Shown: positions 13,380 through 23,440 of the stretch, piece after piece
Position numbering within the stretch: the stretch's first letter is position 1
How the letters are laid out: every line of letters starts with the position of its first letter
Origin: Limnanthes douglasii subsp. nivea
Taxonomy: Eukaryota > Streptophyta > Magnoliopsida > Brassicales > Limnanthaceae
Direction: 5' to 3'
Assembly (NCBI GenBank): GCA_036936605.1
Contig: JAUPFV010000001.1
Span: 169,904,643-169,968,642, forward strand
Length of the DNA: 64,000 bases
Position numbers and translations under genes: made by a program
Notes under the pieces: model-generated
Told to the model about the DNA's origin: nothing
Seen by the model: the letters and a program-made list of their open reading frames with translations, nothing else
Database searches by the model: none

Positions 13380-15600
13380 TAGTTGTATCCAAATTCCGTG
13401 ATATGATTTATTTTCTCAACAAATTACATGTTTGATAGAGGTGGTAGAAAAGTATTTTTTGGCTAGTTTTGTTTATGCAAAATTTGATAGAAATTTAAGA
13501 AAATTATTATTGCATGAGCTTTTGTATAATATGCGGGAGTACAGTGCTGCCTTGGTTGGTTGGGGAAGATTTCACTGTTGTTTCTAAATATATAGAAAGC
13601 AATCTGACGATATTATTTTGTTGATATAATGTACTCATATTATTGAAAAGTTCTCTAGGTTCACATTTATGTCCATGTGGCTTGAGTATGAATAATTTAT
13701 GTCTACGTTTAGCATTCATAGAAATAACTTTCTTTTAGATCCTCTATGCTTTGTTTGCAGATCAAACTCAAAAGGCTCCGCAGATCTTTGAAAGATTGGA
13801 ATTGGAATATTTTCAAACAATTGGAAGAAGTTGAATTTAAAAACTAGCTCCATTTCTTCTTAGGCGGGATACAACTTTTTGTTCTTGTTGGAACTTGCAT
13901 ACAACTCTTCTTGGGAAGGACAAAAATCTTTTTAGAGATAAATAGCAAGTGATATGGTTGGAAGGTGGGGATAAAAACTCTAAAAAAATCATGTTGTGCT
14001 TAAAGGACTCTCAAGAAATCATCACTTAAACTTGTTGTCAATTGTGTTATGCTCTCACCTGATGATTCGGGCAATGAGGGGGCTAAGTTTACTCCAAATT
14101 TTTAGGCTCATCTATCGTTCATGGTAACACCCAAGATTGAAACGATATCATGCTTCATGGGGGTTCTATTCTGATCAAGGGAGTATTAAACTTATTGAGG
14201 TCCCAATGGTAGATAAAGTTTGGTAAAAATTTAAAAATATGAAGGTGTCAAGTTCTTTGGGTCCTAATGGGGTAATAATGGTGTTTTTTTAAAAAAATGT
14301 TGGTCAATGGTTGGGGTAGATGTTGTGGCTGCAGTTTGGGAAGATTTGTTTGTTCCAAATGGCCTAAAAAGGTATTCCTCGTTACTTCTTACACTGATTT
14401 CTAAGAAGCAACAATCGTCTTCTTTTAATGATATGCGTCCAATAACCTTATCTAACTTTTCATGCAAAAATATAAAAAAAATATTAAACGACAGGTTGTC
14501 TTATTTTACTCGCTAATATTATTAGGAAAGAGCAGTTTAGTTTCATTAAAGATAGTGGAACTATGACTGTACTTCATTAGCTAATGATATGAAAGATGAT
14601 CTTGAAGATAAAATGTGGAAATTCAATTATGAAACTAGACATGGAGGAAGCTTACGATCAATTGTCTTGGGAGTTCTTATATGTTTCTCTTGAGAATAGG
14701 TTTCACAAATCACTTAATTGAATGTAGAAGGGAAGTAATACGGTTTCTTCAAATCTATAAGAGGGGTAAGATACAGAGATCTGATATCTTCTTCTTCTTC
14801 TTTTTTATCTTGGTATTATAGAGGTTTTTGAGGAGATGGAAAATATTTTTTGAAACAAAAAAAATCATGCCTTATAAATGTGTTAAATAAAAAGTACACA
14901 ATACTCATATTTGTTAGGCGTACGATCTTCTTTTATTTGTGAATTGAGGATATTATAGTATTAAAGAAATAAAAACATGGTTAGAGACGTATAAGGTGTT
15001 AGCGGGTCAAAAGGTTAATAACAACAAAAAATCTATATTTGTTTTTCAAATCCACCACTCATCAAAATAAAGAAAACATCATTCGTCTTAGTAGTATGAA
15101 AATGTCATATTTCCAGCCTCGTGTTGAAAAACTTAAGGCTCGCTTGGAAGGTTAGGTTGCGGCTATGCTTTCTCCTGCTGGTAAAATTGTTCTTATCAAC
15201 TCTGTTTTATCCTCAATCCTTATTCATACTTTCAGGATTCTTCTTGTGCCCAAAAGGTTTTGAAATATCTTGAAAACATCATGAAGAGTTTTCTATCATT
15301 GGCGACACTGATAAATCCTAAAAAAACACGGTAGATTTGGTATTACTTCTTTGTTGGACATAATAGAAGCTTTGAATTGTAAGATGGCTTGAAAATTCAT
15401 CAAAGGTCAAGGCCCATATGCTGAATTTATGGAAATAAATTAGGAATATGGGATTTGGCATCGTATTCTGGCATATCTAAACACAACCATATAAAGCTTG
15501 ATCATATTGATAAAGTATCTGAGTTTTCGGCTTGGCGTTTGGGTAAAAGCAAGACATCAAATTGGCATTCTTGATGGTTGTCTAACCCTTTGTTAGCGCT
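13380..15600 (+). pseudogene. L1-type LINE ORF2 remnant
   Basis: Plus-strand relic of a plant LINE. The endonuclease C-terminal part is at about 13450-13600 (ASFVYAKFDRN, then a WLVGEDFTVV block in place of WLVGGDFN). A helical linker with the LKRLRRSLKDWNWNIF pattern follows at 13760-13810. Reverse transcriptase blocks follow: FNDMRPITLSNF at 14420-14460, KEQFSFIKD near 14530, MKLDMEEAYDQLSWEFL near 14630-14690, a diverged FADD region near 14915, AGQKVNNNKKS near 15005, and LSPAGKIVLINS near 15170-15205. A zf-RVT-like tail (RLGKSKTSNWHS) lies near 15535-15575. The frame is broken repeatedly. No ORF1 or clear poly(A) tail was seen, so the copy is 5' truncated or too decayed to trace. Confidence 0.85.
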
Positions 15601-15765
15601 TCGAATATTCATACATAGATACATGAGCTTACCTTCTTATAACGATCAAAACCGTTAGGTATGGTAAGGAAAACATGGGATAAATCACTAGGCACTAGGC
15701 ATGCCACTAAGTCTAATAATTTTAATAGGTGTCACATTATCTCTCAACAAGCAACCACTTGATAT

Positions 15766-16284
15766 TCTACCGAGTCATTGTTACCACCTCTTTCACTTCT
15801 CTGACCCTTCTCTCTCTTCCCTTTCTTCTATAAATACTTATCTCACACACTTCTTGTGTTTTACAAACACATACTAGTGAGAGAAAGCTCATCAAACCCA
15901 GTGAATCCTTAGCTAGCTTCATCTGAACACCCAATCTCTTGGCTAATTTGACAAGAAAATTCATACTTTCGAGTCAATTTTCAACCTTTTCGAACTAATT
16001 TGATGATTCTTCTTCAACTTAGTATATGAAAAAAACCCCCAAAACCAAAAAACCGTTTTCCCCCAAAACCAAAAAACCAGTTTTTGGTACTTACGATTAG
16101 TTTTGTATCAGCGAAAGGGCTGACGAGTACAGAGCTGCAGGATTGATAATAAATTCTCATTGATTCTCTACTAAAACCATGTGATACTATAATTTCAACC
16201 CAAATAGAAGCTCTCTTGTGTTTCACATTCATGCAGCCTATAATCTCAACAACGAACACTTCGAAATTCTTCTCCAGTATCTTC
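15766..16284 (+). promoter_or_regulatory. Putative TATA promoter and leader, left part of a split locus
   Basis: A TATA-like CTATAAATACTT lies at about 15828-15839, followed by a C/T-rich and CA-rich leader, a context common for plant promoters and LTR promoters. The leader holds a 24-bp tandem pair at about 16036-16083 (CCCCCAAAACCAAAAAACC core). It is cut by the gypsy element beginning at 16290. Past that element, sequence resumes at 20094 and the first plausible ATG is at 20251. I infer that 15766-16289 and 20099-21744 were one locus, either a host gene or another retroelement. Confidence 0.45.
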
Positions 16285-16289
16285 GTCTG

Positions 16290-16657
16290 TGATACAGAGT
16301 AAACGTAGAGAAGCCAATATAAGGGAAACCCTAATTTTCTTTATCAAAATTAAACTCCCTTACATTGTAAACAAAGTCAGTTTAAATAAGAGTTTGAATG
16401 AAAACCCTAATACGAAAATACCAAAAATTCACTAAAGTAAAATTTTTTTGAAATAAAATATTAAATGACTCTGAATGCCCGAAAAACGACATATGTCACA
16501 AGAATACCTGGTGACTTGTAATCATGGCGTTATTCCCTTCGAAATAAGGTGCTGTGGGTCAAAATTGGACACCGGAACATCCGAAACTGTCAATTCGCTG
16601 CATTTCTTCGGGTGATCGCCTGTCTTCATAAATTCTAGCGCTAATCTGTCTGCATCA
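16290..16657 (-). repeat. 3' LTR of the gypsy element
   Basis: 368 bp, matching 19728-20093. In plus view it starts TGATACAGAG and ends TCTGCATCA, giving TG..CA termini. The last ~45 codons of the pol reading frame extend into this LTR. Confidence 0.93.
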
Positions 16658-17883
16658 TCCCGTCCGGGGTAGAGAAGATTCGCCCTTGAATCAGAACCAG
16701 TCTCTTCGTCAGAAGTGTCACCTGCATAAGGAATCAGATGCTTAACATTAAAGACATCGGACGTACATACATGGCTAGTCAAGCGCAGCCGATAAGCATT
16801 CGGGTTGATCCTCTCCACAATCTCCACAGGGCCAATCTTCCGGGCGGCCAGTTTGTGGTACTCACCGTCAGAGTACCGAGCCTTCTCCTGGTTGCCAAGA
16901 TACTTCAAAGAGTCATGATCAGTATATAGCACAAATTCACGCTGAAACAAATAATGGCACCAATGCTTGATAGCCTGAACCACAACATAAAATTCAATGT
17001 CATATGTACTAAATCGCAGCTTAGCACTCGCTAGTTTCTCACTGAATAAAGCCACAGGACGCCCTGACTGGGAAAGAACTGCCCCAATACCAAATATAGA
17101 CGCATCACAGTGAAGCTCAAGTGGATGGGAAAAGTCGGGCAGCACCAAAATAGGTGCAGTGGTGAGACGCCGTTTAATCTCTGTAAATGCCACATCAGCA
17201 TCCTCAGACCATTCAAATTTTGTGCCCTTCATGCAGTCCGTAATCGGGGCCATAACACTCCTGAAATGGGGAATGAAACGCCGATAAAAAGAAGCTAAAC
17301 CATGAAAACTGCAAACCTCGGTGATGGAAGTAGGTCGAGGCCACTGGTCCACTGCAACAACTTTGCTTGGATCAGCTCGTAACCCTTCAACAGAGACAAT
17401 ATACCCCAAATATTGGACAGATGGGGATGTAAACGAGCATTTGGTAGGAGCAACATAGAACTTGTCCCGACGCAACACCAATAACAAATCACGTAAGTTG
17501 GACAAGTGCACAGAAGGGTTAGCGCTATAGATCAGAATATCATCGAAGTAAACTACAACAAATTTACCGATGAAAGGCGTTAATGCCTGATTCATGACAC
17601 GCATGAAAGTGCTCGACGCGTTAGACAGGCCAAACGGCATCACCAGCCATTCGAACAGTTCCTCACGCGTCTTAAACACCGTATTCCACTCATCATCAGG
17701 ACGAATCTGAATCTGATGGTATCCACTCTTTAAATCAAGCTTGCTAAACACAGAAGCACCACCCAACTGGTCTAAAAGATCATCCAGACGAGATATAGGA
17801 AACCTGTAACGAACAATGATCTTGTAATTAGCTCGGCTGGCCACACACATAAAACAGGAACCATCTTTCTTTGGTGTCAGCAA
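16522..17883 (-). CDS. Reverse transcriptase-RNase H fused to integrase C-terminus (internally deleted pol)
   Basis: An uninterrupted 453-codon frame. Residues 1-130 or so hold the reverse transcriptase core: [12 protein letters not shown], then [10 protein letters not shown], then the catalytic [11 protein letters not shown]. The connection and RNase H follow ([42 protein letters not shown]). Directly after NQEK, around residue 332, the reading jumps to the end of integrase ([22 protein letters not shown], shown here only as a motif region; then [11 protein letters not shown]). The rest of RNase H and the integrase zinc finger and catalytic core are missing, about 1.3 kb by family comparison, yet the frame is kept. 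The normal start is far upstream; this Met lies inside reverse transcriptase. Asp and Ile of the usual CVDSRAINKI block are changed to Ala and Tyr ([10 protein letters not shown]). Confidence 0.88.
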   Translation of the reverse strand: MLTPKKDGSCFMCVASRANYKIIVRYRFPISRLDDLLDQLGGASVFSKLDLKSGYHQIQIRPDDEWNTVFKTREELFEWLVMPFGLSNASSTFMRVMNQALTPFIGKFVVVYFDDILIYSANPSVHLSNLRDLLLVLRRDKFYVAPTKCSFTSPSVQYLGYIVSVEGLRADPSKVVAVDQWPRPTSITEVCSFHGLASFYRRFIPHFRSVMAPITDCMKGTKFEWSEDADVAFTEIKRRLTTAPILVLPDFSHPLELHCDASIFGIGAVLSQSGRPVALFSEKLASAKLRFSTYDIEFYVVVQAIKHWCHYLFQREFVLYTDHDSLKYLGNQEKARYSDGEYHKLAARKIGPVEIVERINPNAYRLRLTSHVCTSDVFNVKHLIPYAGDTSDEETGSDSRANLLYPGRDDADRLALEFMKTGDHPKKCSELTVSDVPVSNFDPQHLISKGITP

Positions 17884-18675
17884 CGCCAGAACTGCACATG
17901 GACTTAGAATTTATCGAACATGTCCCTTCTCCAACAAATCCTCCACCTATCGACGTAATTCCTCATGCTCTTTCAGGTTCATACGATAGTGGGCCTGATT
18001 TGGGAGAGCAGCACCAGGAACCAAGTCGATTTGATGTTGAATATCCCTCAGAGGAGGTAACTCGGGGGATAAAAGTCCGAGGAAACACATCTGCGAACTC
18101 CTGCAAAAGAAACTGAACTGCAGGGCTAGCAACAGGAAACACATCTGCAAACACATCAGTCACAATAGGATCACAAAACAAAAAGAAGACCACACTAACT
18201 TCTTCCATGGCCGCCTGAAAAGGAGGATGGGACAGCAAGGTCGTTGTACAAGGACCATATCCAATGCTGAGGGACCGAGGCTTTGGCGGTACTAGAACAA
18301 TCTTCTTACCTCGAAAAAATATGAATAAGTATTTGCACGACCATCATGCACAACAGACAAATCATACTGTTAAGAGTGGCCAAGCAATAAGTGACAAGCG
18401 TCCATAGGGACTACATCACAAAACATCTCATCCCGCTATGTTTTACCTACATAAAATGATACAAGCACACGTTGAGACACAGTGATAGCAGTACCTTTAC
18501 TCAGCCAGGCCAGCTTGTATGGTTTGGGGTGCGACTCTGATTTCAGCCCGAGCTTTAAACCGCTGTCTCGGAAATTACATTCTCACAGCTACCAGCATCA
18601 ACAATGAAGGTGCACACTTTACCGCCAATCGTACAAGTGGACTGAAACACGTTATTCTGTAGCCAGTCATTCTGA
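17884..18675 (-). pseudogene. Protease and protease-RT linker of the gypsy pol
   Basis: Minus-strand reading broken by frameshifts. The aspartic protease flank is at about 18585-18640: CTFIVDAGSCENVIS, where plant chromovirus-like elements have DxGSCENV; Ala at the variable position is unusual. Nearer the RT, at about 17947-18156, the blocks [11 protein letters not shown] and [13 protein letters not shown] appear in two different frames. They match the conserved segment before reverse transcriptase in this group. Confidence 0.82.
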
Positions 18676-19696
18676 TCAGGAACACGAGGGAAAAAAAAAA
18701 GTGCGTCGTACCATCAAAACTGCACCAACATCACCAGTCACAACCTCCGCCGTGACCTCAGTCACATCATCATCATATGTATCAAACTTCGGGAGACCAT
18801 CAGGAACAATGGGGACCGGTTTAAACGCCTCGTAAGAAAAAAGACCCATAGCACCCGCAGTATTCGGACATTCTACTTGAAGATGCCCTAACTCACCACA
18901 GCCAAAGCAACGTAACTTACCAGCAGAACGGTTGGTCGTACCAATGCGAACAATGGGAACGGTTGGAAGTGGAACTGGTGCGGGCGCTGAGGTGCCTGTA
19001 GGAGCACCAGTTCGTATGCCAATCTGGGTCCGACGAGCCAACTGTTTTTCTTCCTGGAGGGCACACCGATGTGCTTCAGAAACAGACAACGGGTCGAACA
19101 TATTCAATACATCCTGGAGTTAAGGGTGAAACCCCCTAATATAGCGGGATACCCGTTGATGTGATGACTCGTTCACCTCCGTACGTCCATGACGAAGATT
19201 ATGGAAACACTGGAATACTTCTTGCTCGAAATTGTAAGGTAAGAATGCCTTGCGTATTTTCTTCTTGAACTTCTACCACCTCCGTACAGACCTTTTTCAC
19301 CTACTGCCACCAAGCTTGTGCCCTGCCGCGCAAGTGGATGGTAACCAAAGCTACCCGTCTCTCCTCAGGAACTTCCTTGAAATCTAGCACCTCCTCAACC
19401 TAGGATAACCAATCAACAAACTTCTCCTCCCGAAGGCTACCATCAAATTCAGGAATTTTGACCTTAAATCCATGCTCCCAGCGGCGGTCCGGATTAGCGT
19501 TCCGTTCTGGCCTTTCGCCAAAAGGGTTATCAGGACCTTCAGCCTCCACACCGGGTTGTCTGGCAGTAAGTTCGGCCATGTGATGGGCAAGATACTAGAC
19601 CTGACGGCGCAGGTCAGCATTCTCGCGATCTCCGAAATCACTCGCATCTCCTTCCACAGCAACGCCCCTACGACCACTGGTTCTTCCTCGCACCAT
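18676..19696 (-). pseudogene. gag of the gypsy element, with CCHC zinc knuckle
   Basis: The likely start is the ATG at 19694-19696, about 18 bases inside the primer site. The N-terminal part is charged, followed by a gag core at about 19320-19470 (IPEFDGSLREEKFVDWLS, VPEERRVALVTIHLRGRA, AWW), then after a broken stretch an open frame at 18676-19107. This contains a zinc knuckle near residues 64-77 of that frame (CFGCGELGHLQVEC: C-X2-C-X4-H-X4-C). The stops that interrupt the core sit at positions where CAG would restore a Gln (QV*YL, WLS*VEE), which fits C-to-T decay. Gag would package the element RNA. Confidence 0.85.
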
Positions 19697-19712
19697 ATGG
19701 CAGGACTGCCTG

Positions 19713-19725
19713 TGTCTGATACCAA
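19713..19725 (-). other. Primer binding site (tRNA-Met type)
   Basis: Minus-strand TTGGTATCAGACA, three bases inside the 5' LTR; TGGTATCAGA matches the 3' end of plant initiator tRNA-Met as used by many LTR elements. Confidence 0.85.
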
Positions 19726-19727
19726 TA

Positions 19728-20093
19728 TTATACAGAGTAAACGCAGAGAAGCCAATATATGGGAAACCCTATTTTTCTTTATCAAAATTCAACTCCCTTA
19801 CATTGTAAGCAAATTCTATTTAAATAAGAGTTCAAATGAAAACCCTAATACGAAAATACCAAAATGCCCTAAAGTAATAAAAATTCGAAATAAAATATTA
19901 AATGACTCTGAATGCCTAAAAAACGACGTATGTAACAAGCATAGCTGGTGACTTGTAATCGTGGCATCGTTCCCTTCGAAATAAGGTGATGTGGGTCAAA
20001 ATTGGACATCGGAAGCTCCGAAACTGTCAATTCGCTGCATTCTTCGGGTGATCGTCTGTTTTCATAAATTCTAGCGCTAATATGTCTGCATCA
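19728..20093 (-). repeat. 5' LTR of the gypsy element
   Basis: 366 bp, partner of 16290-16657. The inner terminus is slightly decayed (TTATACAG in place of TGATACAG). The outer terminus TGATGCAGAC is intact and abuts the GTCTG target duplication. Confidence 0.93.
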
Positions 20094-20250
20094 GTCTGTT
20101 CCTCCTCATAAGAATCGTATCACAACTCCATGCTCCTTTACTGAAAGAATTCCAGAAGAAGTTACATCACTTACAAATTCTAGTCCTCCTCGAACATCAT
20201 GCTCATTTCTCTTGTAGTTGTTCTTTAAAAAAAGAAGACTTTTTATAACT

Positions 20251-21744
20251 ATGAGCGACTTCGAATGTGAAACCTCTTCACAAAACAACATCAATAACCC
20301 TACACCATCATCTTATCCCCCGAGGGAGATTGTTGAGACCATCACAGAGTCTCAAAAAACTTACTCGCGTACTAAAAAATAAAAATTAGTCTCAACCTCT
20401 ATTCCTCCTCAATTAATAGATGGAGCTTCTGAGAAACAAGTTGATTTAGAAGCAACACAATCACATGTCAAGGCCAAGGAAAGTGGTCTTGCATCTGACA
20501 GAGAAGTCGGTGCCTCGACACAGGGAGCAGCAAAGAGAAGAAGAAATAAAAATAAAGCTCTAGTTGAGATTCGCGAGGACGTTGCTGCCTCAATAACTGG
20601 AAACTTGAAACCACTCATCCATGAATATATCATGCCGCTAAAAAATATGTTATGCATTTATTATAAGGAAGCTCATGCTGATTGTTTGAAGAAACCATTG
20701 GGGATGGCAGAGAACATCACACTTCGACTTCCCAAAGAAGATAATCAAAGAGAAACGACAGCAGAAAATTATTGAGGAGATGACCACTTCTTTCCTGATG
20801 AACCTACTGGTGAAGAAGAGCTTTAAGCTCTCTAACAGGATATGAATCCAAAGGTTCAATAAATCCATGAACAACTTCGAAAAATTGGCCATCAGGTTAC
20901 TACACCTCTTTTTCATGAACACCTGCCTTCTTAAGATGCTCCCCTGGCTTCCTTATCTGCTTTCATGCCTTACAATAATCAATGGTTTATTCTTCTACAA
21001 GATCCATCCGAAGAGGTCTTAGTTTCACTGTCACCTTTTTCCAACCTTGAGGCATCGGGAAAATCACAATGAACGTAAGTTAATTCTTCTCGAAACCATT
21101 TAGGAAAAAATGTCTAAGGATATGGCCTGCTATAAAAACAATGTTGCTGCAGAAAAAAGGATGAGAGAGATATTTGGCAAACAATTTGAGCAGTAATTTC
21201 TTGTATTACAAGTTGACAAGTTGCAAAATATCTATGGAGACATCCAAGTCAAACATTATCTTTGTTTTGTGCATGATCAACAAATGGAAGAACTCAAGAC
21301 TTCTAATCAAGCTAGGATGGATGATCTTAAGAACAAGCATGTGAAGAAATTATACGAGGGGCAGCGAAAATACTCCACTTTTCAAAAATCTTTAAACAAG
21401 AGCGAAGAAGAAAATAAGAAGCTGAAAATGATATGGTTGATCTCAAGACTAAACTTGAGAAAGAAAAAGAAGTTGCTATGGAAGCTACCAAGACTAAGCG
21501 TGGAAAAGACACACTAGCTGCAATAAAAAATGTCGAGGAGCATAACTCAATTAATTTGCTTCGTGAAATCCATGCAAAATTCCCTACGGTAAACTTGGCA
21601 AGCTTATGGGAATTAATCTCGATAGACAATTGACCTAGCGAGGCCTTCGATCCTGTTCTCACTGACTTCTCCGAAGCGATGGAGTCAATAGAAAATGATA
21701 TTGATCAAAGAGATTCTTCCGAAGAGAACTCTGAAGAAAACTAA
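20251..21744 (+). pseudogene. Unrecognised coiled-coil protein gene relic
   Basis: From the ATG at 20251 one frame runs about 270 codons to near 21069 with only scattered stops, most of which would be CAA/Gln if a C had become T. Visible are a Ser/Pro-rich N-terminus, a basic KRRRNKNK patch resembling a nuclear signal, and a middle part with LKPLIHEYIMPLKNM. After a frame change near 21070-21105 the sequence continues with Glu/Lys/Gln-rich heptad-like sequence (about 21106-21600), a clear coiled coil, and an acidic C-terminus ending in SSEENSEEN near 21744. A frameshift lies near 21420. I do not recognise the family. It could be a host gene relic or an accessory ORF of a retroelement whose promoter is at 15828. 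Confidence 0.55.
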
Positions 21745-21829
21745 TTGTTGTTTTCGGTTTATGTCCAAATCGTTTGATGTTTTGTGACGACTTGTTTTTT
21801 GTTAATGCTTACTTGTTTAACATTCAAAA

Positions 21830-23025
21830 CATCTTTTCTAAGATCAAATTAGTTTTTATAATTAGTACTTTTTAATCTCCTCCACATTAATTTGTTTCCC
21901 CATATGATTTAACAACCCCCCAAAAGTCATGGCTTTCTTCCGGGTGACTGAATCAGGCAAGTCGCCCAAATTTAAACCTTTTATGAGGGAAGTAATTGCA
22001 ACTTACTCGAAGCAATCTGCTAGCCCATTCGTTGTATTCACAAATCGACTCATGCACTCCTTTGGAGACTCTTTTGGATCCTGAGCACAATGGATAATGG
22101 TATACCCATTACCAATAAGCTCTTTGCTTCTAACAAACTACCTCCAAAAGGCAACCCAAAATATATAAAAAAGTTTTATAGATCCCCTGAGGGAGACTAT
22201 TGTACCATTTGAGAGCACTTCCCGTGAAAGTTTGAGAGAAGAACCTGCACAACAATCTATCGTCGTCACCAAAGTTCATCATAAAGTTCTTAAACTGCTC
22301 CAGATGGTTGTCTGGATCTTTGCTCCCATCATATTTCTCCATCTTAGAGCTGTCATACCTCTTGGGAAGGTGTCCGCTGAGTATTTTCGCAGATAAAGGT
22401 GATTGGCTCCAGTTCCTATTACGGCTAAAAACAGTATATTCATTAGGTGTAGCAAAAATACATGGTTCGGACTGAAAAGCAAAAGGATCAATCAACAAAC
22501 GATCAATATGTTGATCAGTTGAACCCTTTTCCTTCCCATGGTTCTTGTTAAGCCTTCAACGCATATCCATTTCTCTTGAATGTTTTTTAGTTAGCCTCAT
22601 TTTATTTATTTGACCACCCTTCATCAGTGTTTTAGGACACTGATTCTTCAAATTCTGCCTCATTAGATGAGCTACTGGAGGATTCCGATATAGAACTCTC
22701 CACATGCTTAGACCGGTGCGTTTTCTTAGAGCTAAGATGGGTCTTTAGAGACTTCTTGTTCTCTCCAGTATTTTTAGTATATTGAAGTACCGACGCACCA
22801 GGTTTTTCGGTAGCCCGTTTTTCTGCTTGTTTTAGCGCTCTCAAGGCCTTTATCTCAGCCCTCAATTGATCGCGCTCCTCAATAGTGTATTCATTGTTTT
22901 CTTTTACGACTTCCACCTTAGGAGATGGAAACATTCTAAGAATTTGGATCCATCCAAACTACCTTATATGCTGGTTTTGAATATGAAATTCAGGCACCGT
23001 TGTGCTCCCATTGTGGTCGCCAAAT
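21830..23025 (-). pseudogene. Gypsy gag remnant with primer-site segment
   Basis: Minus strand. The segment directly inside the LTR (23004-23025) reads TTTGGCGACCACAATGGGAG, positioned as a primer site, tRNA not assigned. Gag starts at about the ATG at 22932-22934 with a charged region containing RDQLRAEIKALRALKQAEK and a Ser-rich stretch. It continues at 22130-22498 with the gag core (DPDNHLEQFKNFMMNF, CRFFSQTFTGSALKWYNSL). After a frameshift it continues to about 21890 (SKGVHESICEY / DLPDSVTRKKAMTFGGLL-type segment). It is related in layout to the gag at 7490-9694 but less decayed. No protease or pol is seen: the copy is truncated on its 3' side. Confidence 0.82.
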
Positions 23026-23379
23026 TGGTGTGGATTATTTCTGATTGAGGGTAAGTTAGTAAAGTGTTTTGGGAATTTAATGTTTAAGGTGAGGGTAGTA
23101 AGATAATTAAGGTATGTTATTGTATTAAATTCTAATCACCCTCACTAATAAAAATAGTTGGGGTATTTATACTTAATTACTCACCTATAGACCTTTCGAG
23201 TCGGATCGTGGGCTTGGGTTAAGTTTAAGAACCCATTAGCCCAATGTATGAAATGACCAACACCTAGTTTAGTCACGATCCACTAGTTTTACCCTATTCA
23301 GTATCTTATGATACTGGTTTAGTTCAAACCGCCCTCCGGATATGGTTAAGCAGCAGTGCAAAATTATCCAACCTCATCA
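23026..23379 (-). repeat. 5' LTR of the gag remnant
   Basis: 354 bp with TG..CA ends (element sense TGATGAGGTTGG...CCACACCA), followed immediately by the primer-site segment. A TATAAATACCCC promoter box is at about 23166-23177 (minus). It is the same family as the solo LTR at 34618-35037: both begin TGATGAG, end CCACACCA and share the TATAAATACCC..AACTATT region. Confidence 0.85.
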
Positions 23380-23393
23380 AGGAGTAATTAAAC

Positions 23394-23440
<47 letters not shown>
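23394..23440. repeat. (ATT)n microsatellite
   Basis: About 15 ATT trinucleotides directly next to the outer LTR end. Confidence 0.95.

Larger units (their letters stand above)
16285..20098 (-). mobile_element. Ty3/gypsy LTR retrotransposon with both LTRs and 5-bp target duplication
   Basis: The element proper is 16290-20093 (3.8 kb), inserted in minus orientation. It is bounded by 366-368 bp LTRs that differ at roughly one base in ten by eye, and flanked by the 5-bp direct repeat GTCTG at 16285-16289 and 20094-20098. The LTRs read TGATGCAGAC...CTGTATCA in element sense. A tRNA-Met-type primer site lies next to the 5' LTR. The internal region codes, in order, gag with a CCHC knuckle, an aspartic protease, reverse transcriptase, RNase H and only the tail of integrase: most of integrase is deleted. 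Both the preserved ends and the missing integrase suggest a fairly recent copy that can no longer move by itself. Confidence 0.95.

Noticed and set aside
16036..16083. C/A-rich tandem pair as a telomere-type repeat
   Set aside because: The unit is 24 bp and does not match plant telomere repeats.
19384..19951. Two long overlapping frames on opposite strands around the gag start
   Set aside because: The minus frame is out of phase with the recognisable gag, and the plus frame is its antisense shadow running into the LTR.
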